From positions 1,674,001 through 1,738,000 of the forward strand of contig NZ_BCUT01000001.1 in assembly GCF_001591365.1 (NCBI RefSeq): 64,000 nt of DNA, given 5' to 3'. The translations under genes and the position numbers were made by a program. Each line of letters begins with the position of its first letter. Positions within the stretch are counted from its first letter, which is position 1. Below, one piece after another: positions 1 to 8,180 of this stretch. The notes under the pieces are model-generated. The model saw nothing but the letters and a program-made list of their open reading frames with translations. It did not search any database and had not been told where the DNA came from. This stretch comes from Variovorax paradoxus NBRC 15149. Its GTDB lineage: Bacteria > Pseudomonadota > Gammaproteobacteria > Burkholderiales > Burkholderiaceae_C.

Positions 1-1
1 G

Positions 2-154
2 CGCCGCCTGGGCCAGATCATCGAGACGCTGATGGGCCGCGGTGATGCCGGCGCGGCTGCGGCGCCGCTGCCCATGCGGCCGGCATCGCCCCCGGTTCCC
101 ATCCAGTCGCCCCAGGGGCGCCAGCTTCAGTCGAGCAGTGCCAGGGCGGCGTAG
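2..154 (+). CDS. C-terminal fragment of an unidentified protein (5' end outside window)
   Basis: An open plus-strand frame runs in from the left edge and stops with TAG after about 50 codons. It begins RRLGQIIETLMGRGD and then becomes an Ala/Pro/Gln-rich tail, as is common at protein C-termini. The frame overlaps the end of the convergent ROK kinase gene by 28 bp. I do not recognise the family from this short tail. It could also be a chance open frame, so confidence is low. Confidence 0.3.
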   Translation, partial: RRLGQIIETLMGRGDAGAAAAPLPMRPASPPVPIQSPQGRQLQSSSARAA

Positions 155-1053
155 TCGCCGACCTTTTCGCCAAGCCCCGCGGGCACCAGCAGCACGCCGC
201 GCGTGAGCGGCTTGAGCTTGCCGTCGACCTGCGCCTGCAGCCGCGGCAGCAGGAAGTCGCGGTGGTGCCAGAACACGCTGCCGCCCAGGCTGATGCGCTG
301 GAGATCGAGCGTGGCAATCAGGTTGTAGATCATGCGGCCCATCACGCGGCACAGCGCATCGACGATCTCGACGGCGTGCGGCTCGCCGTCCGAGGCGGCC
401 GCGAACAGGTCGGGCGCGGGCTGCCCGAAGCGGCGCGCGATGGAGTTGCCCGCCACCAGCGCCTCCACGTCGCCGAGGTTGCCGCAGCCGCAGAGCGCAC
501 CGCTGGCGTCGTCCACCACGAAGCTGTGGCCCGCATGGCCGGCATTGCCGTTCTTGCCACGCAGCGCACGGCCGTCCACGCACAGGCCCACGCCCACGCC
601 GGTGCTCCAGGTGACGTAGGCGCAGTGGTCCAGGCCCTGCAGCGCGCCCCAGTGGCGCTCGGCCTCGAGCGCGGCCACGGCGTCGTTCTCGACCCGCACG
701 CGGCCGAAGCGCCGGGCCAGCGGGGCTTCGATGATTGCCGTCATCCAGTTGTTGGGCAGGCCGCGCGCCGGCCCCGCAATGCCGCCGCAGATGTTGGGCG
801 TGGCCAGCTCCACCATGCCGTCGCGCAGCTCGAAGGGGCCGGTGGACGAGACGCCCACGCGGTCGATGTCGGCCGGCGCGATGCCCTGCTCGGCGCAGAC
901 CTCGTCGATCATGCGCATGATCTGCACCGCCACGGCGTCGTTGTCGCCGGTCTTGGCCGTCGGCTCGCTGCGGCGGCCGGCCAGCGGCGCATCGCTCGAA
1001 GGGGAAAGGCTCACGGCCACCTTGGTGCCGCCGATGTCAACGCAGGCTCTCAT
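127..1053 (-). CDS. ROK-family sugar kinase (N-acylhexosamine kinase/glucokinase type)
   Basis: ROK proteins phosphorylate hexoses or N-acylhexosamines with ATP in the cytoplasm. The 308-residue length is normal. The N-terminus MRACVDIGGTK carries the phosphate-binding DIGGTK loop, and END in 'RVENDAV' supplies the likely catalytic Asp. The zinc-binding signature of the family, usually CxCGxxGCxE, reads CGCGNLGDVE here, so the third cysteine is replaced by Asp. The substrate cannot be assigned: no sialic-acid or amino-sugar genes are visible nearby. It lies downstream of the DUF2905 and hisN genes on the same strand, 49 bp from the former, and may be co-transcribed with them. Confidence 0.85.
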   Translation of the reverse strand: MRACVDIGGTKVAVSLSPSSDAPLAGRRSEPTAKTGDNDAVAVQIMRMIDEVCAEQGIAPADIDRVGVSSTGPFELRDGMVELATPNICGGIAGPARGLPNNWMTAIIEAPLARRFGRVRVENDAVAALEAERHWGALQGLDHCAYVTWSTGVGVGLCVDGRALRGKNGNAGHAGHSFVVDDASGALCGCGNLGDVEALVAGNSIARRFGQPAPDLFAAASDGEPHAVEIVDALCRVMGRMIYNLIATLDLQRISLGGSVFWHHRDFLLPRLQAQVDGKLKPLTRGVLLVPAGLGEKVGDYAALALLD

Positions 1054-1102
1054 CGCGTGGTTCTTCTCTCTGGGTCTCAGGACGGGTTCATCAACAACGG
1101 CG

Positions 1103-1297
1103 CTAGACGAAGCGCGCTACCAGCGCCGCGATCATGCTGAGCACCAGCGTGCTCGAGATCGGCAGCTGCCATTCGCGGCCGAAGGCGCGGAATTCGAAAT
1201 CGCCGGGCAGCCGCCCGAAGCCGAACCGGCGCAGCCAGGCCGTGAGGCCGCTCATGAGCACCAGGGCAAGGACGACGACGATCAGCCAGCGGATCAT
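1103..1297 (-). CDS. DUF2905 small membrane protein
   Basis: This 64-residue protein has a hydrophobic N-terminal segment (residues 3-21), a short loop containing FGFGRLPGDFEF, and a second hydrophobic stretch at the C-terminus (about 47-62). That pattern, two membrane helices around a conserved G-x-L-P-G-D core, is typical of the DUF2905 family, whose function is unknown. It starts 9 bp after the hisN stop, so the two are almost certainly co-transcribed. Confidence 0.8.
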   Translation of the reverse strand: MIRWLIVVVLALVLMSGLTAWLRRFGFGRLPGDFEFRAFGREWQLPISSTLVLSMIAALVARFV

Positions 1298-1306
1298 GGG
1301 AACAGT

Positions 1307-2083
1307 CTAGGCCGCAAGGATGGCCATGGTTTGTCGGTGAAGTTCGGGCGTTGCGGCCGCAATCACCCGGCCATCGGACTCCAGCCCCAGCGGCTGGCCC
1401 TGCCAGTCGGTGATGACGCCGCCCGCGGCCTCGATCACGCCCGCCGGGCCCAGGTAGTCGTAGGGCTGCAGGCCGGTTTCCACCACGAGGTCGATGGTGC
1501 CGCCCGCGAGCTGCGCATAGCCGTAGCAGTCGCCGCCGAAGCGCCGCATCGCGCACTGCCGGCTCAGCCGGTCGAAGGCCTGCCAGTCGGCCGGCGCAAA
1601 GATGTCGGGCGAGGTGGTGACGATGCGCGCCTTGGCCACCTCGGTACAGCTGCTCGCGTGCACCGGCTGGCCGTCGCGCGTCGCGCCCTGGCCGGCCTGG
1701 CCGACCCAGCGCTCCTTGAGCACCGGCATGTCGATCATGCCCAGCACCACGCGCGAGCCCCGCAGCACACCGATCAGCGTGCCCCACAGCGGCGATCCGG
1801 TGATGAAGCTGCGCGTGCCGTCGATCGGGTCGAGCACCCAGACGCGCTCGGCGTCGAGCCGCTCGAGGCCGTGCTCCTCGCCGAAGATGCCGTCCGCCGC
1901 GGCGCGCACGGCAAGGATCTCGCGCATGGCCGTCTCGGCGGCGCGGTCCGCCAGCGTCACGGGGCTCTCGTCGGCCTTGGTGATGATGTCCAGCGGCGTG
2001 CGGAAATAGCGCATCGACTGCGCGGCGGCGGCATCGGCCAGAAGGTGCGCGATCGACAGCAGATCGGGGGCGGAAGAGCTCAT
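1307..2083 (-). CDS. hisN: HisN-type histidinol-phosphatase (inositol monophosphatase fold)
   Basis: Members of this Mg2+/Li+-sensitive superfamily hydrolyse small phosphate monoesters; the HisN branch removes phosphate from L-histidinol phosphate. Visible metal-site motifs are GIFGEEHG (residues 65-72), DPIDGT (85-90) and LQPYDYLGP near the C-terminus. The segment GGDCYGYAQLAGGTIDLVVE closely resembles the HisN group rather than SuhB. Length, 258 residues, is normal. The start codon overlaps no other gene; the divergent DUF5329 gene begins 106 bp away. An inositol-monophosphatase role cannot be excluded from sequence alone. Confidence 0.82.
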   Translation of the reverse strand: MSSSAPDLLSIAHLLADAAAAQSMRYFRTPLDIITKADESPVTLADRAAETAMREILAVRAAADGIFGEEHGLERLDAERVWVLDPIDGTRSFITGSPLWGTLIGVLRGSRVVLGMIDMPVLKERWVGQAGQGATRDGQPVHASSCTEVAKARIVTTSPDIFAPADWQAFDRLSRQCAMRRFGGDCYGYAQLAGGTIDLVVETGLQPYDYLGPAGVIEAAGGVITDWQGQPLGLESDGRVIAAATPELHRQTMAILAA

Positions 2084-2188
2084 GGGAAACCAAGCGTGCC
2101 AAAACTGCGATTAGACCCGAGCCGGGCCCGGTTTGACACGCATGGGGCCACCGCCCTAGCATGGTCCGGAAATTGCCACATCGACCAC

Positions 2189-2590
2189 ATGGCTTCATTT
2201 CAACTTCCGCGTCGCGCCCTGTTGGCGCTGGTGCTCGGCCCTGCGGCCGCGCTGGCCCAGGCCACCCCTTCCGCGTCGGAGCAAAAGCTCATCGACACGC
2301 TGATCCTGCGCGTCTCGAAGATGACGACGATGACCTTCATGCGCAACGGCGACGAGCACAACGCCGCCGATGCCGCCAAGCACATGCAGGCCAAGTTCGA
2401 CCACTTCAAAGACGAGATCACCACGGCGGAAGACTTCATCGACCGCTGCGCCTCCCGCTCGGAGATGACGGGCAAGCCCTACAAGATCAAGATGCCGAAC
2501 GGCTCGATGCGGGACGCCAACGAATTCCTCAACGCCGAATTGCGCACGCTGCGCCAGGGCGGCGGCAGCGGCAAGCCTGGCGCCGGTTGA
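2189..2590 (+). CDS. DUF5329-like secreted protein
   Basis: A 133-residue protein with a cleavable-type signal peptide: MASFQLPRR, a hydrophobic core, then an Ala-x-Ala-like site near residue 22. The mature part contains FMRNGDEH, AAKHMQAKFDHF and SEMTGKPYKIKM, which match the pattern of DUF5329 proteins (small periplasmic proteins of unknown role). The ATG chosen here is the first one preceding a proper signal sequence; the open frame extends far upstream but without coding character. It stands alone, divergent from hisN. Confidence 0.72.
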   Translation: MASFQLPRRALLALVLGPAAALAQATPSASEQKLIDTLILRVSKMTTMTFMRNGDEHNAADAAKHMQAKFDHFKDEITTAEDFIDRCASRSEMTGKPYKIKMPNGSMRDANEFLNAELRTLRQGGGSGKPGAG

Positions 2591-2620
2591 CCCGGCTGCA
2601 TCGGGCCAAGGAAGAAGCCA

Positions 2621-3484
2621 TCAGAAGGGTGTGTCGCCCACGATGGTGGTGCGATTGAGGCGGCGCCGCAGATGGTCCGGCGTGCCGGCCGCCAGGTGCA
2701 TCAGCGAGCGGTTGTCCCAGAACACGAGGTCGTGCGGCGCCCATTGGTGGCGGTACACGAACTGCGGCTTCACGCTGTGCGCGAACAGCTCGGCCAGCAG
2801 CGCGTCGCTCTCCTGCGGCGGCAGGCCGACGATGCGCGTCGTGAAATGCTCGCTGACGAACAGCGCCTTGCGGCCGGTCTCGGGATGCGTGCGCACCACC
2901 GGCTGCACGGCGGGCGCGACCTGGTCGATCTGCTCCTGCGAGAGCTTGGGCCGCCAAGGGTTCTTTGCGCGCAGCGCCTCGTACTTGGCAAGGTAGCTGT
3001 GCTCGGCCTTGAGCGGCAGGATGCGCTGCTGCAGCTCGGGAGAGAGCGTTTCCCACGCAAGATGCTGGTCGGCAAAGAGCGTGTCGCCGCCTTCGCTCGG
3101 CAGCTCCTGCGCATGCAGCAGCGAGCCCAGGCTGGGCTGGGGCTTGTACGAGATGTCCGAATGCCAGTAGACCCCCGCATCGCCCAGGCCGATGGGCTCG
3201 CCGTTCTCCTTGATGTTGGAGACGATCAGGATCTCGGGATGGTTCTTCAGATGGAACTGGTGCAGCACATGGATCTCGAGCGGGCCGAAGCGGCGGCTGA
3301 ATTCGATGTGCTCGGCCGGAGTGATCTGCTGGTTGCGGAACACCAGCACGTGGTGGTCCAGATGCGCGCGGTGGATGCGCGCGAAGTCTTCGTCGTTGAT
3401 GGGCTTCGAGATGTCGAGGCCGACGATTTCCGCGCCGACGGGGGCGTTGAAGGGGCGCACTTCGAAGTGCTGGGGGGCGGTCAT
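2621..3484 (-). CDS. TauD/TfdA-family Fe(II)/2-oxoglutarate dioxygenase
   Basis: These enzymes use Fe(II), O2 and 2-oxoglutarate to hydroxylate substrates such as taurine, alkyl sulfates, phenoxyacetates or other small acids. The 287-residue protein shows the facial triad: H108 and D110 in VYWHSDISY, and distal H263 in DNRSLMHLA. Arginines in HLRRRLNRTT are the expected 2-oxoglutarate carboxylate ligands. No transporter or sulfur-starvation genes flank it, so the substrate is open. A good sigma-70 promoter lies so close to the ATG that the mRNA may be leaderless. Confidence 0.88.
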   Translation of the reverse strand: MTAPQHFEVRPFNAPVGAEIVGLDISKPINDEDFARIHRAHLDHHVLVFRNQQITPAEHIEFSRRFGPLEIHVLHQFHLKNHPEILIVSNIKENGEPIGLGDAGVYWHSDISYKPQPSLGSLLHAQELPSEGGDTLFADQHLAWETLSPELQQRILPLKAEHSYLAKYEALRAKNPWRPKLSQEQIDQVAPAVQPVVRTHPETGRKALFVSEHFTTRIVGLPPQESDALLAELFAHSVKPQFVYRHQWAPHDLVFWDNRSLMHLAAGTPDHLRRRLNRTTIVGDTPF

Positions 3485-3490
3485 TGCGCC

Positions 3491-3519
3491 AATGTAGGTT
3501 TTAGTGAGGGGGTTCTCAA
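3491..3519 (-). promoter_or_regulatory. Predicted sigma-70 promoter of the TauD-like gene, with overlapping dyad
   Basis: Read on the minus strand, TTGAGA (-35) is followed after exactly 17 bp by TACATT (-10). The expected transcription start, about 7 bp beyond the -10 box, coincides with the A of the start codon, leaving no room for a ribosome-binding site. An imperfect palindrome, CAACGAAATCTTTGTTG, at 3517-3533 overlaps the -35 side and could be a repressor or activator site. Confidence 0.5.
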
Positions 3520-3543
3520 CGAAATCTTTGTTGGTTGCTTATG

Positions 3544-4659
3544 TCAGAGCGTATGACTCCGATCCCCCTCAGCAAACCCCATCGCCTCCCACCCCTCCCC
3601 CACCGCAAACCCCACCACCTTGAACAGCTCCCCCATCTCATGCTCATGGACGAGCCGAGCCGCCATGCCTCTTTCTGCCGTGCTGCCCTGCCCCATCCGC
3701 TCGAGCAGCCCGCAGTTCAGCAGGAACCTCGCCTGGCTGGTGTAGCCCAGCACCTCGAGCCCGGCCTCCTGCCCCGCGAGCGCGATGCCGGTGAAATTGA
3801 CGTGCGCCGTGATGTCCTTGTAGCCCACATCCGACAGCGGATCGCCGTCGGCCTGGTGCGCGCGGTGGCACATCACGGTGCCCATGTGGCGCTGCGGGTG
3901 GTAGTACTCGCGCTCCGGAAAACCATAGTCGATGAAGAAGGCCGCGCCGCTCTTCAGGCGGTCCGCCAGGGTCGCGACGAAGGCCTCGGCCTGCGGATGG
4001 ATCTCGGTCAGGTAGTCGTGCTCGCCGGGCACCTCGAACGGCGGCCGCAGCGCGGTCTCGCGGTCGGCCCAGGCCCAGCCGTCGGCGCGCACGTTGCGCA
4101 CCACGCCGCGCTCGAACCACTGGCCGCCCACGCGGGCCAAGAGCTGCACCGGCATCGCATCGAGCACCTCGTTGCCGACCACCACGCCCTGCATCGCCTC
4201 GGGCAGTTCGCCGAGCCATTCGACGCGGTCCGTGTAGCGCGCGAGTGCCTGCTGCTGGCGCTCGCGCAGGGTGCCGGACAGGTCGACGATGCGGTAGCGC
4301 ACGTCGCCGCGGCCGATCTCGTCGAGCGCATGCAGCAGCTGCACGGCGAGCGCGCCCGTGCCGGCGCCGAATTCCCAGACCGTGTCGGTGCCGGTCTTCT
4401 CCAGCGCCTCGGCCACCTGCGCCGCGAGCGCCTGGCCGAACATGGGCGTGAGCTCCGGCGCCGTCACGAAGTCGCTGCCCGAAGACGGCATGTGGCCGAA
4501 CTTGGCCGAGCTGTTGGCGTAGTAGCCCAGCCCCGGCGCATACAGGGCCAGCGCCATGAAACGGTCGAAGCCGATCCATCCGCCCGCCCGTTCCACCGAA
4601 CGGGCAATCAGGATGTCGAGGGCCATGGGTAAACTGTTTGTCGTCGTTTTTGTCGTCAC
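3544..4659 (-). CDS. SAM-dependent methyltransferase, MidA/NDUFAF7 (DUF185) family
   Basis: The protein matches the MidA/NDUFAF7 family of arginine methyltransferases; the mitochondrial member methylates a complex I subunit, while bacterial targets are mostly unknown. GGWIGFDRFMALALYAPGLG near the N-terminus is the family hallmark, and VWEFGAGTGALA is the SAM-binding motif I. Length is 371 residues. The start given is a GTG with an AAGGGAG-type ribosome site; an ATG 11 codons further in (base 4626) is an alternative. It diverges from the FolM-like gene with only 26 bp between the two starts. Confidence 0.85.
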   Translation of the reverse strand: MTTKTTTNSLPMALDILIARSVERAGGWIGFDRFMALALYAPGLGYYANSSAKFGHMPSSGSDFVTAPELTPMFGQALAAQVAEALEKTGTDTVWEFGAGTGALAVQLLHALDEIGRGDVRYRIVDLSGTLRERQQQALARYTDRVEWLGELPEAMQGVVVGNEVLDAMPVQLLARVGGQWFERGVVRNVRADGWAWADRETALRPPFEVPGEHDYLTEIHPQAEAFVATLADRLKSGAAFFIDYGFPEREYYHPQRHMGTVMCHRAHQADGDPLSDVGYKDITAHVNFTGIALAGQEAGLEVLGYTSQARFLLNCGLLERMGQGSTAERGMAARLVHEHEMGELFKVVGFAVGEGWEAMGFAEGDRSHTL

Positions 4660-4685
4660 CCGCCGATTCTCCCTTCTCTGCCCGC

Positions 4686-5474
4686 ATGAGCACAGCGCCC
4701 CTTCCTCCTGTTACGCCCGCCCGCCGCACCGTCCTCGTCACGGGTGCCGGCCGCCGGCTGGGGCGCGAGATCGCGCTGGCGCTGGCCGCGGGCGGCTGGC
4801 AGGTGGCGGTGCACTACCGCAGCTCGCGCGCCGAGGCCGAGCAGACGGCGGCCGATTGCGCGGCCCTCTCGGGCACTTCGGCGCCTTTCGAGGCCGACCT
4901 GCTCGACGAAGGCGCCACCCGCGCCCTGCTGCCGCGCGTGGCGGCGCACTTCGGCAGCGTCGATGCCGTGGTCCACAGCGCAGCGCTCTTCGAACACGAC
5001 GACGCCGCGAGCTTCAGCTACGCGCTCATGGAGCGCCATGCGCGCAGCAACACCGGTGCGGCCATCGTGCTGGCGCAGGCGCTGCACGACCACCTGGCGC
5101 TGCGCGGCGACGCGCAGGGCGCGGTGGTGCACATGCTCGACCAGAAGCTCTGGAACCCGAACCCCGACTTCCTGAGCTACACGCTATCGAAGGCCGCGCT
5201 CGAGGCCGCCACGCCCATGCTGGCCCTGGCGCTGGCGCCGCGCGTGCGGGTGGTGGGCGTGGCGCCCGGCCTCACGCTGCCCAGCCACATGCTCGACGAG
5301 GACAGGTTCTCGAAGCTGCACACGCTCTCGCCGCTGGGCCGCTCTTCGACGCCGGCCGACGTGGCGGCCACGGTGAAGTTCGCGCTGGAGAACAACTCGA
5401 TCACCGGCACCACGCTCGTGGTGGACGGCGGCCAGCACCTCATGAAATTCGACCGCGACTTCTCGCTGATGTGA
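4686..5474 (+). CDS. folM: FolM-like short-chain dehydrogenase (dihydromonapterin/pteridine reductase type)
   Basis: A 262-residue SDR. The nucleotide-binding loop is TGAGRRLG (19-26), where the basic residues favour NADPH, and the catalytic pair is Y165/K169 in SYTLSKAALE. The arginine-containing TGxxxRxG loop plus direct linkage to folB 8 bp downstream points to the FolM/pteridine reductase group, which reduces dihydromonapterin or dihydrofolate. An in-frame ATG 16 codons upstream would overlap the divergent methyltransferase gene and adds no conserved sequence, so the internal ATG is preferred. Confidence 0.78.
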   Translation: MSTAPLPPVTPARRTVLVTGAGRRLGREIALALAAGGWQVAVHYRSSRAEAEQTAADCAALSGTSAPFEADLLDEGATRALLPRVAAHFGSVDAVVHSAALFEHDDAASFSYALMERHARSNTGAAIVLAQALHDHLALRGDAQGAVVHMLDQKLWNPNPDFLSYTLSKAALEAATPMLALALAPRVRVVGVAPGLTLPSHMLDEDRFSKLHTLSPLGRSSTPADVAATVKFALENNSITGTTLVVDGGQHLMKFDRDFSLM

Positions 5475-5482
5475 GCCCCACC

Positions 5483-5857
5483 ATGCCCTCCAACCCGATC
5501 GGCCGCCAGACACTCACCCTGCAGGGGCTGCGCTTCGACGCCAACCTGGGCATCCTCGACCAGGAAAAGACGGCCCCGCAGCCGATCCAGGTCGATGCCG
5601 AGCTGCACCTGGGCGCGCAGCCGCTGCTGCCGAAGGACGACGACATCTACCACGTGCTGGACTACCGCAAGGTGCGCCGCATCATCATCGACGAGTGCAC
5701 GGCCGAGCATGTGAACCTGCTCGAAACGCTCATCGGCAAGCTCGCGCAGCGCCTGCTGCAGCTGCCCGGCGTGGTCGGCGTGCGGGTGAAGATCGCCAAG
5801 CTCGAGATCTTCGACGACTGCGAGGTGGCTATCCGCATGGAAGCCGGGGAATGGTGA
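5483..5857 (+). CDS. folB: Dihydroneopterin aldolase
   Basis: FolB cleaves 7,8-dihydroneopterin to 6-hydroxymethyl-7,8-dihydropterin and glycolaldehyde in folate synthesis. The 124-residue protein shows LDYRKVRRIIIDE followed by NLLETLIGKLAQRLL, the conserved family core, and a Glu in GILDQEK at the active-site position. The C-terminal strand VRVKIAKLEIF holds the expected Lys, although the usual Lys-Pro pair is Lys-Leu here. It follows the FolM-like gene by 8 bp and precedes ttcA by 57 bp, so a small operon is likely. Confidence 0.88.
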   Translation: MPSNPIGRQTLTLQGLRFDANLGILDQEKTAPQPIQVDAELHLGAQPLLPKDDDIYHVLDYRKVRRIIIDECTAEHVNLLETLIGKLAQRLLQLPGVVGVRVKIAKLEIFDDCEVAIRMEAGEW

Positions 5858-5914
5858 ACCGAGGCAAAATCGGGCCCTCCTCCCCCCGATTTGCCTGACC
5901 GAAGCAGCCCACCC

Positions 5915-6844
5915 ATGAACGCCGTCTGGATCGACGAGGCGCCCGTCGCCGGCGCCGCCACCAATTCCCTGAAGATCGAGCGCGAAACGCACAAGCTCGA
6001 GAAGCGCCTGTGCCGCGAAGTCGGCCGCGCCATCGTCGACTACAACATGATCGAGGAGGGCGACAAGGTCATGGTGTGCGTCTCGGGCGGGAAGGACAGC
6101 TACGCCATGCTGGACATCCTGCTCAAGCTCAGGGCCCGCGCACCGATCCACTTCGACATCGTCGCGGTCAACCTCGACCAGAAGCAGCCCGGCTTCCCCG
6201 AAGAGGTGCTGCCCAGATACCTGAGCGAGCTCGGCGTGGACTTCCACATCGAGAACCAGGACACCTACAGCATCGTCAAGCGCGTGATCCCCGAGGGCAA
6301 GACCACCTGCGGCCTGTGCAGCCGGCTGCGCCGCGGCATCCTGTACCGCGTGGCGGACGAACTGGGCGCCACCAAGGTCGCGCTCGGCCACCACCGCGAC
6401 GACATGCTGCAGACCTTCTTCCTCAACATGTTCTTCGCGGGCAAGCTCAAGAGCATGCCGCCCAAGCTGGTGAGCGACGACGGCAAGCACATCGTGATCC
6501 GCCCGCTCGCCTACGTGGCCGAGAAAGACCTGGTGCGCTGGGCCCAGCACCGCGAATTCCCGATCATTCCGTGCACGCTCTGCGGCAGCCAGGAAAACCT
6601 GCAGCGCAAGCAGGTCGGCGAAATGCTGCGCGAGTGGGACAGGAAGCACCCCGGCCGCGTGGAGAACATGTTCACCGCGCTGCAGAACGTGGTGCCCTCG
6701 CACCTGCTCGACGGAACGCAGCACGACTTCAAGGGTCTGAAGGCGACCGGCGTGGCCGACGAAGACGGCGACAAGGCCTTCGACACGCCCTCCTTCGACC
6801 TGCTCTCCCAGGCACCTGCAGCCCTGCGCATCCTCCAGGGCTGA
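5915..6844 (+). CDS. ttcA: tRNA 2-thiocytidine(32) synthetase TtcA
   Basis: TtcA is an ATP pyrophosphatase-type enzyme that thiolates C32 of several tRNAs using a [4Fe-4S] cluster. The 309-residue protein has the PP-loop SGGKDS (57-62) and the cluster cysteines C132 and C135 in TTCGLCSR plus C220 in [27 protein letters not shown] is another family block. The ATG was chosen over an upstream TTG because the conserved start aligns better and the TTG extension is short. Confidence 0.95.
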   Translation: MNAVWIDEAPVAGAATNSLKIERETHKLEKRLCREVGRAIVDYNMIEEGDKVMVCVSGGKDSYAMLDILLKLRARAPIHFDIVAVNLDQKQPGFPEEVLPRYLSELGVDFHIENQDTYSIVKRVIPEGKTTCGLCSRLRRGILYRVADELGATKVALGHHRDDMLQTFFLNMFFAGKLKSMPPKLVSDDGKHIVIRPLAYVAEKDLVRWAQHREFPIIPCTLCGSQENLQRKQVGEMLREWDRKHPGRVENMFTALQNVVPSHLLDGTQHDFKGLKATGVADEDGDKAFDTPSFDLLSQAPAALRILQG

Positions 6845-6890
6845 GCGGGCAACCCAGGGGAATTTTGGGCCGCGGAGCCCGGAGATCCTC

Positions 6891-7511
6891 ATGAAACGTG
6901 CGTTTTCAGCTCTTCTTCTGATAGCAAGCCTGAGCGGCTGCGCCACCTCCTGGGTGGTCGACAGCGATGTGAAAAGCTTCTCGTCGCTCGCCACCGTGGC
7001 GCCGGGCGCCAGCTACCGCTTCGAGCGCCTGCCGTCGCAGCAGGCCGACCTCGCCCGGCAGGAATCGCTCGAGGCCATGGCCGCCGCCGCACTCGAAAAA
7101 GTGGGCCTGCGCCGCGACGACGCCAGGCCGCAGTACAGCGCGCAGATCGGCGCCCGCGTCGCGGCCGGCCTCTCGCCCTGGGCCGACCCGTGGCTCTTCG
7201 ACGGCCCCTGGGGCTATGGCTACGGCTATCCCGGCTATGCGCGCCGGTGGTACGGCGGCGGCTGGTACGGCGGCCCGGCCTTCATGCCACCCGCGGCCAA
7301 TCCCTGGTACGAGCGCGAAGTGAGCATCGTGCTGCGCGACATCGGCACGAACCGCGTGGTCTACGAAACGCGGGCCCGCAACGAGGGCCCGTACAACGTC
7401 AGCGCGACCATCCTGCCGGTGATGTTCGAGGCGGCGCTGCAGGGCTTTCCGAACCCGCCGCCGGGCGAGCGCCGGGTGAACATCGAGCTGTCCGCCGCAA
7501 AGAAGAAATGA
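6891..7511 (+). CDS. DUF4136 lipoprotein
   Basis: A 206-residue protein with a lipoprotein signal: charged MKR, hydrophobic core, and lipobox LSGC with C17 as the lipidated residue. The residue after Cys is Ala, so it is probably sent to the outer membrane. The mature part has the DUF4136 organisation, with a Gly/Tyr/Trp-rich central loop (GPWGYGYGYPGYARRW) and a C-terminal block ending in PPGERRVNIEL. The function of DUF4136 proteins is unknown. It starts 46 bp after ttcA. Confidence 0.82.
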   Translation: MKRAFSALLLIASLSGCATSWVVDSDVKSFSSLATVAPGASYRFERLPSQQADLARQESLEAMAAAALEKVGLRRDDARPQYSAQIGARVAAGLSPWADPWLFDGPWGYGYGYPGYARRWYGGGWYGGPAFMPPAANPWYEREVSIVLRDIGTNRVVYETRARNEGPYNVSATILPVMFEAALQGFPNPPPGERRVNIELSAAKKK

Positions 7512-7532
7512 CGCGCTCCTAGAATCCAGCAG

Positions 7533-8180
7533 ATGGAAGAAGCCACCCGCCTGATTGCCGTTCGCCATGGCGAAACCGCCTGGAACGTCGACACGCGCAT
7601 CCAGGGCCAGCTCGACATCGGGCTCAACGACACCGGGCTCTGGCAGGCCCGGCGCGTCGGGCAGGCGCTGGCGCACGAGGACATCGGCGCGATCTACGCC
7701 AGCGACCTGTCGCGCGCCTGGCAGACCGCGCAAGAGATCGCCAGGCCCCACGGCCTCATGGTGCAGCCCGAGCCCGGCCTGCGCGAACGCGCCTTCGGCC
7801 GCTTCGAGGGCATGAGCTTTGCCGAGATCGAGTCCACCCTGCCCGACCAGGCCCGGCGCTGGCGCGAGCGCGACCCCGAATTCCAGCCCGAGGGCGGCGA
7901 GAGCCTGCTGGTCTTTCGCGAGCGGGTGACGCGCATCGCATCGAAACTGGCCGCGCGCCATCCGGGCCAGCTGGTGGCGCTGGTGGCGCACGGCGGCGTG
8001 ATGGACGTGCTCTACCGCGCCGCCACGCGCCAGGAGCTGCAGGCGCCGCGCACCTGGCAGCTCGGGAACGCCGCCATCAACCGCATGCTGTGGACGCCCG
8101 AGGGCTTCAGCCTCGTGGGCTGGAGCGATACCGCCCACCTGGCGGCGGACGACGACGTTCTCGACGAGACCACAACCTAG
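7533..8180 (+). CDS. Histidine phosphatase family protein (GpmB/CobC-like)
   Basis: The N-terminal motif RHGETAWN (11-18) contains the phospho-accepting H12; GLRERAFGRFEG and VAHGGVMDVL supply the other catalytic residues of the branch-1 histidine phosphatases. Length, 215 residues, is typical. Substrates in this family range from phosphoglycerate to alpha-ribazole phosphate and nucleotides, so none is assigned; no cobalamin genes are nearby. It begins 21 bp after the DUF4136 gene. Its TAG stop overlaps the convergent stop of the RND pump gene inside a shared CTAG. Confidence 0.83.
   Translation: MEEATRLIAVRHGETAWNVDTRIQGQLDIGLNDTGLWQARRVGQALAHEDIGAIYASDLSRAWQTAQEIARPHGLMVQPEPGLRERAFGRFEGMSFAEIESTLPDQARRWRERDPEFQPEGGESLLVFRERVTRIASKLAARHPGQLVALVAHGGVMDVLYRAATRQELQAPRTWQLGNAAINRMLWTPEGFSLVGWSDTAHLAADDDVLDETTT

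Noticed and set aside
127..1053. Specific assignment of the ROK kinase as NanK
   Set aside because: No sialic-acid genes are adjacent and the zinc motif is atypical, so only the family call is safe.
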